Positions 32,601 through 40,992 of a stretch of DNA of 64,000 nucleotides are shown in pieces (within the stretch, counting starts at the first letter, position 1; the number at the start of each line of letters is the position of its first letter). The position numbers were made by a program, and so were the translations under genes. This DNA comes from JAGDMS01 sp050015455 (lineage in GTDB: Bacteria; Desulfobacterota; Binatia; HRBIN30), in NCBI GenBank assembly GCA_050015455.1, contig JBEKBJ010000004.1:1-64000 (forward strand). Reading direction: 5' to 3'. The notes beneath the pieces are model-generated. The model was not told the origin of the DNA. It worked only from the letters and a program-made list of their open reading frames with translations, and made no database searches.

Positions 32601-32990
32601 GCCGTTTTTGAGCCGTTCGAGCGACACGTAAGGTGAATCGAGCACCACCTCTCGCAACTGGATCGTCTTGCGAAACAACGGCAACCATCGCAGCTCGACC
32701 GAGAACCGCTTCCAGGCGATCAGCGGTCGCGAATCGGGGGCGGCGTTGGCGGGGAAGACGGCGACCTCCTTCAGCGCCACGCCTCCCCGAAGGAGAGCAA
32801 GATCGACGTCACCTACTTCCACCCGCGCGTGGAGCGCCTTTGATGCTTGCGACGCGATCACGCGTTGCAGCACCAGCGGCAACAGCGCGCGGACCAGCGC
32901 GACGATCGCCGCAGCAATCAGCCAACGCCGCCATCGATGCACTGCAGCATGGGCCTTGCGGCCGAAATCCATCCCCTTGAACGGTTGCAT
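29658..32990 (-). CDS. DUF748/AsmA-like envelope protein
   Basis: A protein of about 1110 residues with one N-terminal transmembrane helix (WLIAAAIVALVRALLPLVL) followed by a long periplasmic region of repeated beta-rich DUF748/AsmA-type segments (for example LREVVLDSPYVSLERLKNGDLNL cut by Pro/Ala-rich linkers) and a charged C-terminal part of the DUF748 type. AsmA-like proteins bridge inner and outer membranes and move phospholipids; DUF748 members are less studied. Several starts are possible: TTG 33047, ATG 33020, ATG 32990 and ATG 32972, none with a clear ribosome site. I chose 32990. It ends 8 bp from the convergent DUF362 gene. Confidence 0.82.
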   Translation of the reverse strand: MQPFKGMDFGRKAHAAVHRWRRWLIAAAIVALVRALLPLVLQRVIASQASKALHARVEVGDVDLALLRGGVALKEVAVFPANAAPDSRPLIAWKRFSVELRWLPLFRKTIQLREVVLDSPYVSLERLKNGDLNLLALVPKASGEPTPAPTPAGVPPKPGWGFGVDRVVLRTGNLRFQDFMPVDSEPIEIRLPAIEVKNIAVRPGLYGQPAHASIEMKIDEGVLKIDSTATMREDGIAAETLVVAQQLPLRRSRVYIPKVGWSDLRGTVSIDLTHRIDTNGSRHDLRGTVGLQDVTVHVPGFEETALAWRSLSVQVDPVDLVAQRVTVGRVALDGLSLPVRTGGKEPFPVLRAVLGTPGGAPPSAQPAPPVEPSPVPSPAAAAQAPAKPWHWLLAAAQLTDAKLLVLHNTGRLDVGAAAEVHDLSGEGEQAGTVKLALGIGDGSLNVDGKVRLVPTGFAGHVVIDKLNLPDVVTASSAVAPEILPAAHLALDLHLDAGSLAPTPGDLNAAGTIAMSDVQVAPPEPKGVGLGVRALSITLDQLQVAGVLATQAATNQGDVHLRGKVHVADPSVSVAGTKAPAASVKTIDLTLDEISAPALLAKHGSDGAGVADSDIRVRGKLNLVEPRVAAANAKEFAVAAKSVDVGFDEVLVPNAQHPKPGPMRVRLGDVSIASPNVQVTRTKEGIVLPQLTGAPASSPQSQPAAAKESSPATTATPAATPSFDISLAAFRLTKGRIAFSDRAVKPYYSGLISRLDIDVKGAHFPPMTASRVRLNATVAPQGTITAAGSMNPSGGTIELKVDDLVLTPFNPYANAYSSYGIGEGSLTVTTKAAFSSGGYKADSSIVLHNLDVAGLQGDSLFQQNFGIPLTVALALLKDISGNIKLDVPVTADQEGIKVGIGTIVAGALRSALMGVLASPLKLIGLVLGGGKASSAVPPEIAFRAGRADPTEESDGQIKQLAAFVASRPAIAVTLDVAPSTRDVRWLREQALAQELGKPQGVLGAVKNIGQGGKRERIAKALAERAKDEPGKLDEADSKTLEEWLDQRPSPAAEQIRGLVEARLAKLEHVLRDDYGVDASRVTRGEVSAGATDAAPVVRLEIGPTKKAEQGP

Positions 32991-33126
32991 GGCGGCCAGC
33001 ACGCGCGAACCAACGCACATATTGCGCCAAGAAGATGCACGGATCAACCGGGTGCATCGTTAGGGTACTTGTCGGCACCTCCCCCTGGATCGGGTTCGAA
33101 ATGATCGGGCGAGCCAACCGCCACAG

Positions 33127-34134
33127 CTACAGGAAGCGCCCCAGGTTGACCCGGCCATCGCTGGCGAGCAACGGTGCCCAGAGGTCGCCAACCCTTTCCA
33201 CCCGAGCCGGTACGTTGTCGATGCGGAAGTCTTCGATGCGGACGCCGCGCTCGATCTCCTTCCACGTAACCGGCGTGGACACGGCCGCCTGCGGCCGCGG
33301 CCGCACCGAGTACACCGACGCCAGTGTGCGGCCCCAGGCGTTTTGGTTGTAATCCACCAGGACGCGCTTCGCCGGACGCTTGGAGACGCGATACTCCACC
33401 GTGATCAACTTCGGCCGCAGACACGCCAGGCTCTGGGAAAATAACTTGGCGAAGCCCCAAACCTCCTTCTGTGTCGGGCCGCGCAGGATAAGCACATACA
33501 CGTGTACGCCTCTCGCCCCGCTCGTCTTGGCGTAGCTCGGCATGCCCAGCCCCGCCAGCGCGTCGCGCACCACCAGCGCGGTCTCGAGCACCTGCTCGAA
33601 GGCGGTGCCGGGGACGCGGTCCAAGTCGAAGTGCAAGTGATCGGGGCGGTCGACATCGTCACAGCGAGCGTACCACTGATTCAGATCGATGCAGCCGAGG
33701 TTAACCACCCAGAGCAGCGACAACAGGTCCTGGACGATGGCGAAGTCGATGACCTTTTTCGATCCATGCTCGATGGAGCAGATCTCAATCCACTCCGGAC
33801 GCGGCGACGGCGCGCGTTTCATGAAGAAGAAGGCACCCGCGGCACCGTTCGGGTAGCGCTTCATGACCATCGCCCGGTCGCGGACGTGCGGCAGCAGCAC
33901 CGGCGCGATGTCGGCGTAGTACTGTAGGAGATCACCCTTGGTGAGCCCGAGATCCGGCCAGAACGGCTTGCGCAGGTTCGTCAACCTGAGCACCCGCGCA
34001 CCGTCGCGAACTTCGACCTCGTCAACGTCCCGTGGGAGGACGATGCGTGGCAGCGTCGGTTCGGGGGACGCGCCGCGCGATCGCGCCCGACGGTGGTTGC
34101 GGACCGCTGTCTCCGCGTGCGTCATGGTTGCCAT
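33127..34134 (-). CDS. stand-alone LigD-type polymerase/primase domain
   Basis: The 335-residue product corresponds to the polymerase (eukaryotic-type primase) domain of LigD. It shows LTNLRKPFWPDLGLTKGDLLQYY cut at its two helices, the catalytic DxD in HLHFDLDRVPG, and SGARGVHVYV for nucleotide binding. In end joining it adds nucleotides or fills gaps before ligation. Neither a ligase domain, a 3-prime phosphoesterase domain nor Ku is present in the window. The frame extends to 34308, but the ATG at 34134 with GAGG 5 nt upstream is the natural start. It is divergent from the glycyl radical pair. Confidence 0.88.
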   Translation of the reverse strand: MATMTHAETAVRNHRRARSRGASPEPTLPRIVLPRDVDEVEVRDGARVLRLTNLRKPFWPDLGLTKGDLLQYYADIAPVLLPHVRDRAMVMKRYPNGAAGAFFFMKRAPSPRPEWIEICSIEHGSKKVIDFAIVQDLLSLLWVVNLGCIDLNQWYARCDDVDRPDHLHFDLDRVPGTAFEQVLETALVVRDALAGLGMPSYAKTSGARGVHVYVLILRGPTQKEVWGFAKLFSQSLACLRPKLITVEYRVSKRPAKRVLVDYNQNAWGRTLASVYSVRPRPQAAVSTPVTWKEIERGVRIEDFRIDNVPARVERVGDLWAPLLASDGRVNLGRFL

Positions 34135-34310
34135 GCCAGCCTCGTTGGGAAAACTCCGTGCCGTCCCGCAGCGTCGGCGCTCGGGGCCAACCGCACGTCC
34201 GGCGCAGTACGCAGGCTCAGGTGGGGAGATGCGCTTCACACACTCAACTATACGGCGCGCCCGGACATTCTCAACGGGGGGAAAGCAGATCCAGACAGTG
34301 AAGCGCAAAC

Positions 34311-35243
34311 GTGCTAGAGGTCAGTGAGGCGGTGCTGACCGTGCCGGAAGCTGAAGCTATTGTCTTCGATGTCCAACGGTTCTCGATCCACGACGGACCC
34401 GGGATACGAACGACCGTGTTTTTCAAGGGCTGCCCGCTACGCTGTCGCTGGTGCCAAAACCCGGAGGCGTTGCGCCCACAGCCCGAGATTGCCTTTTACG
34501 CGGATCGTTGCCGCAACAGCCGCGATTGCAGGCCGGCCTGTCCGCAGGAAGCGCTGCAATGGAACGGCGACCGCATCATCCGCCAGCGCTGCGATGCCTG
34601 CGGCCGCTGCGCCGAAGCCTGCGCCTACGAGGCGTTGCGGGTAGTGGGCCGGAAGGTATCGGCCGACGCGCTATTGGAAGAGGTGTTGCGCGACCTCGCG
34701 TTCTACCGCACGTCGGGCGGCGGGGTGACGCTGTCGGGCGGGGAGCCGACGCTGCAGCTGGAGTTCATCGGAGCGTTCGCGCGACGCTGCCGCAACCGTG
34801 GCGTAAGCGTCGGACTGCAGACGTGTGGTTTCTTCCGCTGGGACATGTTCGCGGCGCACCTTCCCTCTTTCGCCTTCATCCAGTTCGATCTGAAACTGAT
34901 GGATGCCGAGCTGCATCGCGACGCGACTGGAGTCGATAACGGCATGATTCTGGAAAACGCGCGGCGGCTCGCGGCTGCCGGCGCTCCGGTGATGTTCCGT
35001 ATGCCCGTGGTCCCCGGCATCACCGATACAGAGATCAACCTGCAGCAGGTCGCAGCGTTTCTGCGTGAGCTGGGCAGGCCGGGCATTCATCTGCTACGCT
35101 ACCACGCCATGGGCGAGGCGAAGCTGGCGCGTATCGGAAACCCACTGCCGCCGCTCGGCCTGGCAGACGGCAAGCTCGCTGCCGAGAGCTTGTCGCGAGC
35201 CACCGAGGTCCTGCGGCGTGAGGCACTGGAGGTCACCACATGA
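34311..35243 (+). CDS. glycyl-radical enzyme activating protein (radical SAM)
   Basis: A 310-residue radical SAM activase. The SAM cluster motif is C41-x3-C45-x2-C48 in FKGCPLRCRWCQNPE, preceded by the family's FSIHDGPGIRTTVF. An inserted ferredoxin-like stretch supplies more Cys (C67, C73, C77 and C94, C97, C100, C104), as in activases of B12-independent diol dehydratases and related enzymes rather than the simple PflA. TLSGGEPTLQ is the conserved glycine motif. The start is a GTG at 34311. Its stop overlaps the start of the glycyl radical enzyme (ATGA), so that enzyme is its obvious target. Confidence 0.92.
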   Translation: MLEVSEAVLTVPEAEAIVFDVQRFSIHDGPGIRTTVFFKGCPLRCRWCQNPEALRPQPEIAFYADRCRNSRDCRPACPQEALQWNGDRIIRQRCDACGRCAEACAYEALRVVGRKVSADALLEEVLRDLAFYRTSGGGVTLSGGEPTLQLEFIGAFARRCRNRGVSVGLQTCGFFRWDMFAAHLPSFAFIQFDLKLMDAELHRDATGVDNGMILENARRLAAAGAPVMFRMPVVPGITDTEINLQQVAAFLRELGRPGIHLLRYHAMGEAKLARIGNPLPPLGLADGKLAAESLSRATEVLRREALEVTT

Positions 35244-37663
35244 CGCAACTAGCAGTGAGCCGGACGCACGAATCATGCGTGCCGCTGGCGCTAGAATTGA
35301 GCGCCCGTGTGCAGGCGTTGCACGAAACGGTCCTCGCCACGCGTCCCGCAGTCTCCGCGGAACGAGCGTTCCTCGTCACCCGCTACTTTCAACGTCGCGC
35401 CAATCGAGCCAAGCGCATGGTGTTGCAGAAAGCCGAGGCGCTCGCACACGTGCTGCGCCACAAACAGGTGCGCATCTACCCAGGCGAGCTGCTGGTCGGC
35501 TGTTTCACGCCGCACCGCGTCGGGGGCGAGATCTTCCCGGAACTGCACGGGATAGCCATGCTCGAAGACCTTTTCCGCTTCGAGCGCCGCCGGGTGAACC
35601 GGTTTTCGATTTCTCCAACCGAACGGCGTCAATTCCTCTTCGAGGTACTGCCGTTTTGGCTGACCCGCTTCATGCTGGCGCGCGTGCGGCCGGTGTCGGA
35701 GGCGCTGCGTCTGATTCGCCAAGAACTGCACTCACCTTTCTCTCTCATCAACGAGGCTGGAGGCATCTCGCATTTCGTTCCGAACTACGAAGCGCTCTTG
35801 GCCCTCGGGACCCAGGGCTTTCGGCAGCAAGCGCAGGAGCGGCTCGCAACGCACCCACCGGATTCGCCCGCCGCCGATTTCTTACGCGCGGTTCAGGTGA
35901 TTTGCGACGGGCTCGACGACTTTGCCGGCGGCTATCGGCGCGCGGCGGAGCAGCAGGCGCGCCAGGAGCGTGACACGCAGCGCCGGGTCGAGCTAGAGCG
36001 CATCGCCGCAGCGTGCGCGCAGGTGCCGCGTCTGCCGGCCCGCCACTTCCACGAAGCGCTGCAGGCGCTGGTGTTCGCGCAGATCGCGCTGAACCTGGAG
36101 TCGCTCGACAACTCGGTGTCGCCCGGACGCCTCGATCAGGTCTTGTGGCCGTATTACCAGCGCGATCTGGCCGAGGGCCGACTCGACCACAACGACGCTT
36201 TCGAGCTGCTCGGTTGTTACGCCGTGAAGCTGTGCGAGATCGTTCCCGTGTTCTCCGGGCGCGTCACCCGGTTTCTCGGCGGCATGTTCAACGGTCAGGT
36301 AGTCGTGGTCGGCGGCACCGATCGGGAAGGCCGGGACGCCACCAACGAGCTGACCTACCTGTTTCTCGAATTGATGGACCGGCTGCGCACGCGCCAGCCT
36401 AACTACCATGCCCGCTTGCACCGCAGCAGCCCGCCCGAGTATCGCGCCCGCGTTGCCGCCGCGCTGGCGGCCGGGGCGGTGTCACCGGCGTTGTACAACG
36501 ACGAGGTCATCGTGCCCGTGCTGCGCAGCCGTGGCATCTCCGAGGCCGACGCGCGCGACTACGCCACCGTCGGCTGCGTCGAGCCGGTCGCGGCGGGCAG
36601 GAGCTTTTTTTCGACCGACGCCGCGCTGTTCAACGTGCCGCTGTGTCTGGAGCTGGCGTTGAACTGCGGGCGGCGCTTCGGCCAGCGCCGCCGGATCGGG
36701 GCGCCGACGCCGCCGGCTGAAGACTGCCGCTCGACGGAGGATCTCATCGAGCTGTTCCGTGTACAGCTGGAGTTCGCCCTGCAGCACCTTCTGTTGGACC
36801 TGCAGGCAATCGAGCGGGCCAATGCCGACTGGCATCCGACACCGCTCACTTCCATGCTGATCGACGGCTGCTTGGCGAAGGCACGCGATGTCACAAAAGG
36901 TGGTGCGCTGTACAACGGCAGCGGCGTGCAGGGCGTCGGTGTGGTCGAGGTCGGCGACAGTTTGGCGGCGGTGGAATCGGTTGTCTTCCGTTCCGGGCAA
37001 GCATCCATGGCCCAAGTCGTGGACGCGTGCCGTGATGGGTTCCGCCACCATGACACCCTGCGGGCGCGGCTCCGCAAAGCGCCGAAGTACGGCAACGACG
37101 ATCCGTTCGCCGACGGCTACGTGGCTCGGGTGATGGAACTGTTCAGTCGCTGCGTTGTGGGGCGGCGGAACACGCGCGGCGGCGACTACGCGGCCGCCTT
37201 CTATTCCGTCACCGCGCATCAGGCGTTTGGTGAAGTGGTCGGCGCGCTCCCCAGCGGCCGCCTCGCAGGCACAACTTTCTCTTCCGGCTTATCGCCCACC
37301 AACGGACTAGACCGGGCTGGCCCGACGGCGACCTTGCGTTCAGTCGCCGGGCTACCGCTGCATCTGGCGGGCAACGGCGTGAACCTCAACCTCAAGCTCG
37401 ACCCGTGGGTCGTAGCCGGCGCCGACGGTGCAGCGCGCCTGCAGCATCTGATCGACGGCGGCTTCGCGGCCGGCTGCATGCAGATGCAGGTCAATGTCCT
37501 CGATCCGCAAGTCCTCATCGAGGCGCGCGATCATCCGGGCCGGTATCCAGGCTTGCTCGTGCGTGTCTCCGGCTACTCGGCGTACTTCGACGACCTGTCA
37601 CCGGAGATGAAGCAGGAGATCATCGACCGGACGCTGCACTCCTCGCCGGAGCACCTGGTCTAA
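35240..37663 (+). CDS. glycyl radical enzyme of the GCVEP (dehydratase/lyase) class
   Basis: An 807-residue PFL-like enzyme for strictly anaerobic radical chemistry in the cytoplasm. The radical-carrying glycine is G778 in RVSGYSAYF near the C-terminus. The thiyl cysteine is C446 in VGCVEP, with E448 two residues on. That C-x-E pattern occurs in glycerol/diol dehydratases, choline TMA-lyase and similar enzymes, and differs from pyruvate formate-lyase (tandem Cys) and benzylsuccinate synthase. The substrate cannot be told from sequence by eye. No microcompartment shell genes are adjacent, arguing against a packaged choline or diol pathway. Translated directly behind its activase. Confidence 0.92.
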   Translation: MTQLAVSRTHESCVPLALELSARVQALHETVLATRPAVSAERAFLVTRYFQRRANRAKRMVLQKAEALAHVLRHKQVRIYPGELLVGCFTPHRVGGEIFPELHGIAMLEDLFRFERRRVNRFSISPTERRQFLFEVLPFWLTRFMLARVRPVSEALRLIRQELHSPFSLINEAGGISHFVPNYEALLALGTQGFRQQAQERLATHPPDSPAADFLRAVQVICDGLDDFAGGYRRAAEQQARQERDTQRRVELERIAAACAQVPRLPARHFHEALQALVFAQIALNLESLDNSVSPGRLDQVLWPYYQRDLAEGRLDHNDAFELLGCYAVKLCEIVPVFSGRVTRFLGGMFNGQVVVVGGTDREGRDATNELTYLFLELMDRLRTRQPNYHARLHRSSPPEYRARVAAALAAGAVSPALYNDEVIVPVLRSRGISEADARDYATVGCVEPVAAGRSFFSTDAALFNVPLCLELALNCGRRFGQRRRIGAPTPPAEDCRSTEDLIELFRVQLEFALQHLLLDLQAIERANADWHPTPLTSMLIDGCLAKARDVTKGGALYNGSGVQGVGVVEVGDSLAAVESVVFRSGQASMAQVVDACRDGFRHHDTLRARLRKAPKYGNDDPFADGYVARVMELFSRCVVGRRNTRGGDYAAAFYSVTAHQAFGEVVGALPSGRLAGTTFSSGLSPTNGLDRAGPTATLRSVAGLPLHLAGNGVNLNLKLDPWVVAGADGAARLQHLIDGGFAAGCMQMQVNVLDPQVLIEARDHPGRYPGLLVRVSGYSAYFDDLSPEMKQEIIDRTLHSSPEHLV

Positions 37664-37792
37664 ACAACACCCCGTCAGCGCGACCGCCATTCGCCTCGCG
37701 GACCTTCTGCTCGGCGATCAGACCGGCCACCAGCGGCAGGGAGCACCCCTCCTCTTTACCATCGACCGACGGCGCTGATAGACAATCAGGCG

Positions 37793-39013
37793 ATGAGAAG
37801 AGTCGTCGTTGGATGTGCGGTCGCCGCGGGCTTTGCTGCGCTGCTCACTGGGTTCTGGGCGTGGCGCAACAACGTCAAGGAGCGCTTGATGACGCTCCTC
37901 GATCAGCAAACGCAGATCAGGAACTTCCATCGCATGTATGAGGTGTTCCCCAGCCGCGTCATTCACCACGATGAGTCGGCAACGTTCCGCTTCGCGCGAG
38001 ACCTTCAAGGGGTGGACATCACCTACACCTTCCAGGGCAAACAGCTGCGCCTCGAAGAATTCTTGGAACGGACAACAACCATGAGCCTGCTGGTCATCAA
38101 GGATGACCGCATCGTGCTCGAACGCTACTTTCGGGGCGCCGACGACGCTTCGCTGTTCACTTCTTGGTCGGTCGCCAAATCGTTCGTGTCTGCGCTGATC
38201 GGCGTGGCGATCGACGAGGGTACTATCGCGGGCGTTGATCGTCCGATCACTGATTACGTCCAGGAGCTGAGGGGTTCGGGCTATGACGGCGCCACGATCA
38301 AGGACGTTCTTCAGATGTCGTCCGGCGTTGACTTCAGAGAAGTCTACGACAACGCGTTTTCGGACATCAGCCGCATGTACCTAGGCAGCTTCCTGTTCGG
38401 CACGCGAATCAACGACTACCCGGCTGGCGTCTCTTCGCGGAACAGGCCGGGTGAGAAGTTCGAGTATGTGAGCGTCGATACGCAAGCGCTCGGAATGCTG
38501 CTGGCGCGAGCGACCGGAAAACAGTTGGCGACTTACCTCGAAGAGAAACTGTGGCGTCCGCTGGGAATGGAAAGTGACGCGTACTGGATCACCGATCGAA
38601 GCGGCGAGGCGGGCATGGAATACGCATTTTGCTGTCTGAATGCCACGCTCCGGGACTACGCGAAGTTCGGGCGGCTCTACCTTCGCGACGGAGACTGGAA
38701 CGGCCGCCAAATCGTCTCCAAGTCGTGGGTCAGGGAGTCTGTCGTTCCTGACAAGCCATCCCTGCGGTTGACCGGGGCCGACACTCCTTGGTGGGCTCCG
38801 CCAGGCTGGGATATCGGCTATCAATACCAGTGGTGGGTGCCCGCGGGACAAGACGGCGAGTTCACCGCGATCGGTCTCTGGGGGCAGTACGTCTATGTCA
38901 ACCCGAGGGAGAATGTTGTGATTGTAAAGACGAGCGTTGACCCCGACTTCGACAGGGACATGGAAACGATCGCCGCCTTTCGCGGTATATGTGCAGCGCT
39001 TCGTGAAAAGTGA
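37793..39013 (+). CDS. serine hydrolase of the class C beta-lactamase family
   Basis: A 406-residue protein with an N-terminal membrane anchor or signal (about residues 5-24) and a beta-lactamase-related fold. The nucleophile motif SxxK is SVAK in TSWSVAKSFVSALIG; the Tyr motif is YVS in EKFEYVSVDTQ. Family members include esterases, D-aminopeptidases and 6-aminohexanoate-dimer hydrolases, so antibiotic resistance should not be assumed. A WWVP-type stretch near the C-terminus replaces the usual HTG box. It stands alone, about 130 bp after the glycyl radical enzyme. Confidence 0.87.
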   Translation: MRRVVVGCAVAAGFAALLTGFWAWRNNVKERLMTLLDQQTQIRNFHRMYEVFPSRVIHHDESATFRFARDLQGVDITYTFQGKQLRLEEFLERTTTMSLLVIKDDRIVLERYFRGADDASLFTSWSVAKSFVSALIGVAIDEGTIAGVDRPITDYVQELRGSGYDGATIKDVLQMSSGVDFREVYDNAFSDISRMYLGSFLFGTRINDYPAGVSSRNRPGEKFEYVSVDTQALGMLLARATGKQLATYLEEKLWRPLGMESDAYWITDRSGEAGMEYAFCCLNATLRDYAKFGRLYLRDGDWNGRQIVSKSWVRESVVPDKPSLRLTGADTPWWAPPGWDIGYQYQWWVPAGQDGEFTAIGLWGQYVYVNPRENVVIVKTSVDPDFDRDMETIAAFRGICAALREK

Positions 39014-39203
39014 ACCAATGTGGTCGCGCTTTTCAGTTTCACGAACCGCTCGCGCGGCACCTCACCCTTGGCGTCGAGAGGAGTTGAACCAGGCCGAAGG
39101 GAAACGTTCGGCTCACCCGCTGTTACGTGGAGATGCCCGATGCGCAAACGAGGGTAGGGTCCCCACGCTTGCATTTCGTGCAGGCACTGCCTACACATAA
39201 TGC

Positions 39204-39443
39204 ATGCAGTACACGGTCAGAGGAATTCCGGTAACAGTGGACAAGGCGCTGCGGCAACGGGCGCGGGTGAAAGGCAAGAGCCTCAACGAGGTCGCCATTG
39301 AGGCGCTTGCGGAGGGGGTCGGGCTGGAGGCGCACCTCGAGCGGCGCGACCTTAGCGACATCGTCGGCACCTGGAAGAAAGATGCGGCGATCGAGGCGGC
39401 GCTGGCTGCCCAGGACGAGGTGGACGAAAACCTCTGGAAATGA
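39204..39443 (+). CDS. antitoxin of a VapBC-type pair
   Basis: A 79-residue protein. The N-terminal 40 residues (YTVRGIPVTVDKALRQRARV then SLNEVAIEAL) fit a ribbon-helix-helix DNA-binding fold; the acidic Trp-containing tail WKKDAAIEAALAAQDE fits the toxin-neutralising segment of FitA/VapB-like antitoxins. The gene overlaps the PIN toxin start by 4 bp (ATGA), the usual arrangement. No Shine-Dalgarno is visible. Autoregulation of the pair is expected from the family. Confidence 0.8.
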   Translation: MQYTVRGIPVTVDKALRQRARVKGKSLNEVAIEALAEGVGLEAHLERRDLSDIVGTWKKDAAIEAALAAQDEVDENLWK

Positions 39444-39823
39444 GAATCGCGCTCGATACGAACCGCTATGTGGACCTCTGCAAAGGGGTGGAGGCGACGG
39501 CACGACTCGTGGCGACGGCAGAGGAAGTGTACCTGCCATTCGTTGTGGTGGCCGAGCTGCAGGCGGGATTCGCACTTGGCCGCCGGGCCACGGAAAACGA
39601 GCGTGTCCTGCGGCGATTCCTCATGAAAGACGGCGTGCATGTGCTCTTCGCCGATGAGCAGACCACCCACCATTACGCGGCGGTCTTTCGCCAGCTGCGG
39701 CTTCAGGGCATTCCGATCCCCACCAACGACATCTGGATTTGCGCGCTCGTGTTGGAGCACAATCTCGTCTTGCACGCCCGTGACCGGCACTTCGACCACG
39801 TCCCGCAGCTGGTGCGAGCCTAG
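39440..39823 (+). CDS. vapC: PIN-domain ribonuclease toxin
   Basis: A 127-residue PIN protein. The acidic metal-binding residues are in place: Asp in IALDTNRYV, Glu in VVVAELQAGF, Asp in PTNDIWICA and Asp in ARDRHFD. VapC toxins cut structured RNAs, often tRNA or 23S rRNA. It follows its antitoxin with a 4-bp overlap and appears intact, in contrast to a second vapC fragment at about 43,606. Confidence 0.88.
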   Translation: MRIALDTNRYVDLCKGVEATARLVATAEEVYLPFVVVAELQAGFALGRRATENERVLRRFLMKDGVHVLFADEQTTHHYAAVFRQLRLQGIPIPTNDIWICALVLEHNLVLHARDRHFDHVPQLVRA

Positions 39824-39999
39824 ATACAGCATTTCAAGATTACGGTGACCTAGCGTTGTGGGTCGCCGCTCAGTCGCTGGCTTCGGTAGGTGGTGTTCCG
39901 TAGCAACGCCACGCCGCGTTTAAGGACGCTGCGGCGAAGTCCCGGCAGCGGAAACAGGCGACGAGGCCGTCTCTGAACCAGTCCCAAACAGGAAGTGCC

Positions 40000-40992
40000 T
40001 CAGCAAATCCGCGGCAGCAGCTCGCCGGTGAGCGACTCCAGAATGCGATGACCTCCGGAGACGGTCTTGAGGATGACGGGAACCGCGGCTCGCTTGCGCT
40101 GCACGGCGCCAATAACGGATGCCTCGGGGCAGCCGCCGGCTCCGCGGAGATAGTCGAGAACCTTGTCGGCACCATCGGCACTCGCCACAATGACCGCCTT
40201 GCCTTCGCTTGGGAGGTAGAGAGGCTCGATCCCAAGAATTTCGGCCACAGCACGCACCGGCGGTGAGAACGGGACCTGCCCCTCTTCCAGGACCGCGGTC
40301 ACCCCCATCTCCTCGGCAAATTCGCAGACGACGGTGGCGAGGCCACCGCGGGTGATGTCCCGCATCCACTTGGTTCCTTCCATTTCCCACAGGGGAAGTA
40401 GGTTCAGCAATGGGGCGCAGTCGCTGTGCACGTTGCCTTCGAAGGAGAATTCGTTTCGCGCCACCATCACGGCCACGCCATGGTCCCCGGGCGACCCCGT
40501 GACAATCACCGCGTCACCCTCGCGGATTACCCGGCCCTCTTCCCGCCGCACTACTTCGCCGATTCCCGCGGTGTTGATGTACAGACCGTCAGCTTCGCCT
40601 TTGCGCACGACCTTGGTGTCGCCGGTGACTACCTTCACGCCTGCCGCGCCCGCGGTGTCTTTGATGGACTCGAGCACCCGATCGAGGTCGTCCATCGCGA
40701 AGCCTTCCTCCAAGATGAAGGCGAGCGATATGTATCGGGGCCGGGCTCCGCAGACGACGAGGTCGTTCACCGTGCCGGCGATGCAGAGCTTACCAATGTC
40801 GCCGCCGGGAAAGAAGAGCGGGTGGATCACAAAGCTGTCGGTGGTGAACGCGATCTTGCCCGGCGTGCTCAGGATGGCGCTGTCCTGCAGGCCGTCGAGC
40901 GCGTGATTGCCGAGATGCTTGAGCACGACGCCCTCAATGAAGTCGCGCATGGCCTTGCCGCCGGAGCCGACGCTCAGGTCCACGCGTTTCAC
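40000..40992 (-). CDS. hypE: hydrogenase maturation protein HypE
   Basis: A 330-residue AIR-synthase-like protein that dehydrates a C-terminal thiocarboxamide to thiocyanate, giving the cyanide ligands of NiFe hydrogenase. Key parts are GSGGKAMRDFI, TTDSFVIHPLFFPGGDIGK, VTGDTKVV, RDITRGGLATVVCE and the invariant C-terminal PRIC, whose Cys is carbamoylated by HypF. The frame extends to 41256, but the GTG at 40992, overlapping the hypD stop with GGAGG 7 nt upstream, is the real start. No hydrogenase structural gene lies in the window. Confidence 0.93.
   Translation of the reverse strand: MKRVDLSVGSGGKAMRDFIEGVVLKHLGNHALDGLQDSAILSTPGKIAFTTDSFVIHPLFFPGGDIGKLCIAGTVNDLVVCGARPRYISLAFILEEGFAMDDLDRVLESIKDTAGAAGVKVVTGDTKVVRKGEADGLYINTAGIGEVVRREEGRVIREGDAVIVTGSPGDHGVAVMVARNEFSFEGNVHSDCAPLLNLLPLWEMEGTKWMRDITRGGLATVVCEFAEEMGVTAVLEEGQVPFSPPVRAVAEILGIEPLYLPSEGKAVIVASADGADKVLDYLRGAGGCPEASVIGAVQRKRAAVPVILKTVSGGHRILESLTGELLPRIC

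Noticed and set aside
37664..37792. minus-strand open stretch between the glycyl radical enzyme and the serine hydrolase
   Set aside because: About 30 codons look protein-like (LPLVAGLIAEQKVREANGG), but there is no start, no neighbour and no recognisable family.
37793..39013. beta-lactamase-like gene as antibiotic resistance determinant
   Set aside because: Only the general SxxK serine hydrolase fold is visible. The HTG box differs, and most relatives are esterases or peptidases.
39014..39203. protein-like minus-strand segment (PLDAKGEVPRERFVKL) between the hydrolase and the VapBC pair
   Set aside because: Short, no start or stop context, and it extends into the hydrolase gene as antisense.
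39870..40010. minus-strand frame past the hypE stop ending WRCYGTPPTEASD
   Set aside because: It could be a gene end (FAEALPVWDWF...), but its upstream part is antisense-frame sequence of hypE and nothing supports a start.
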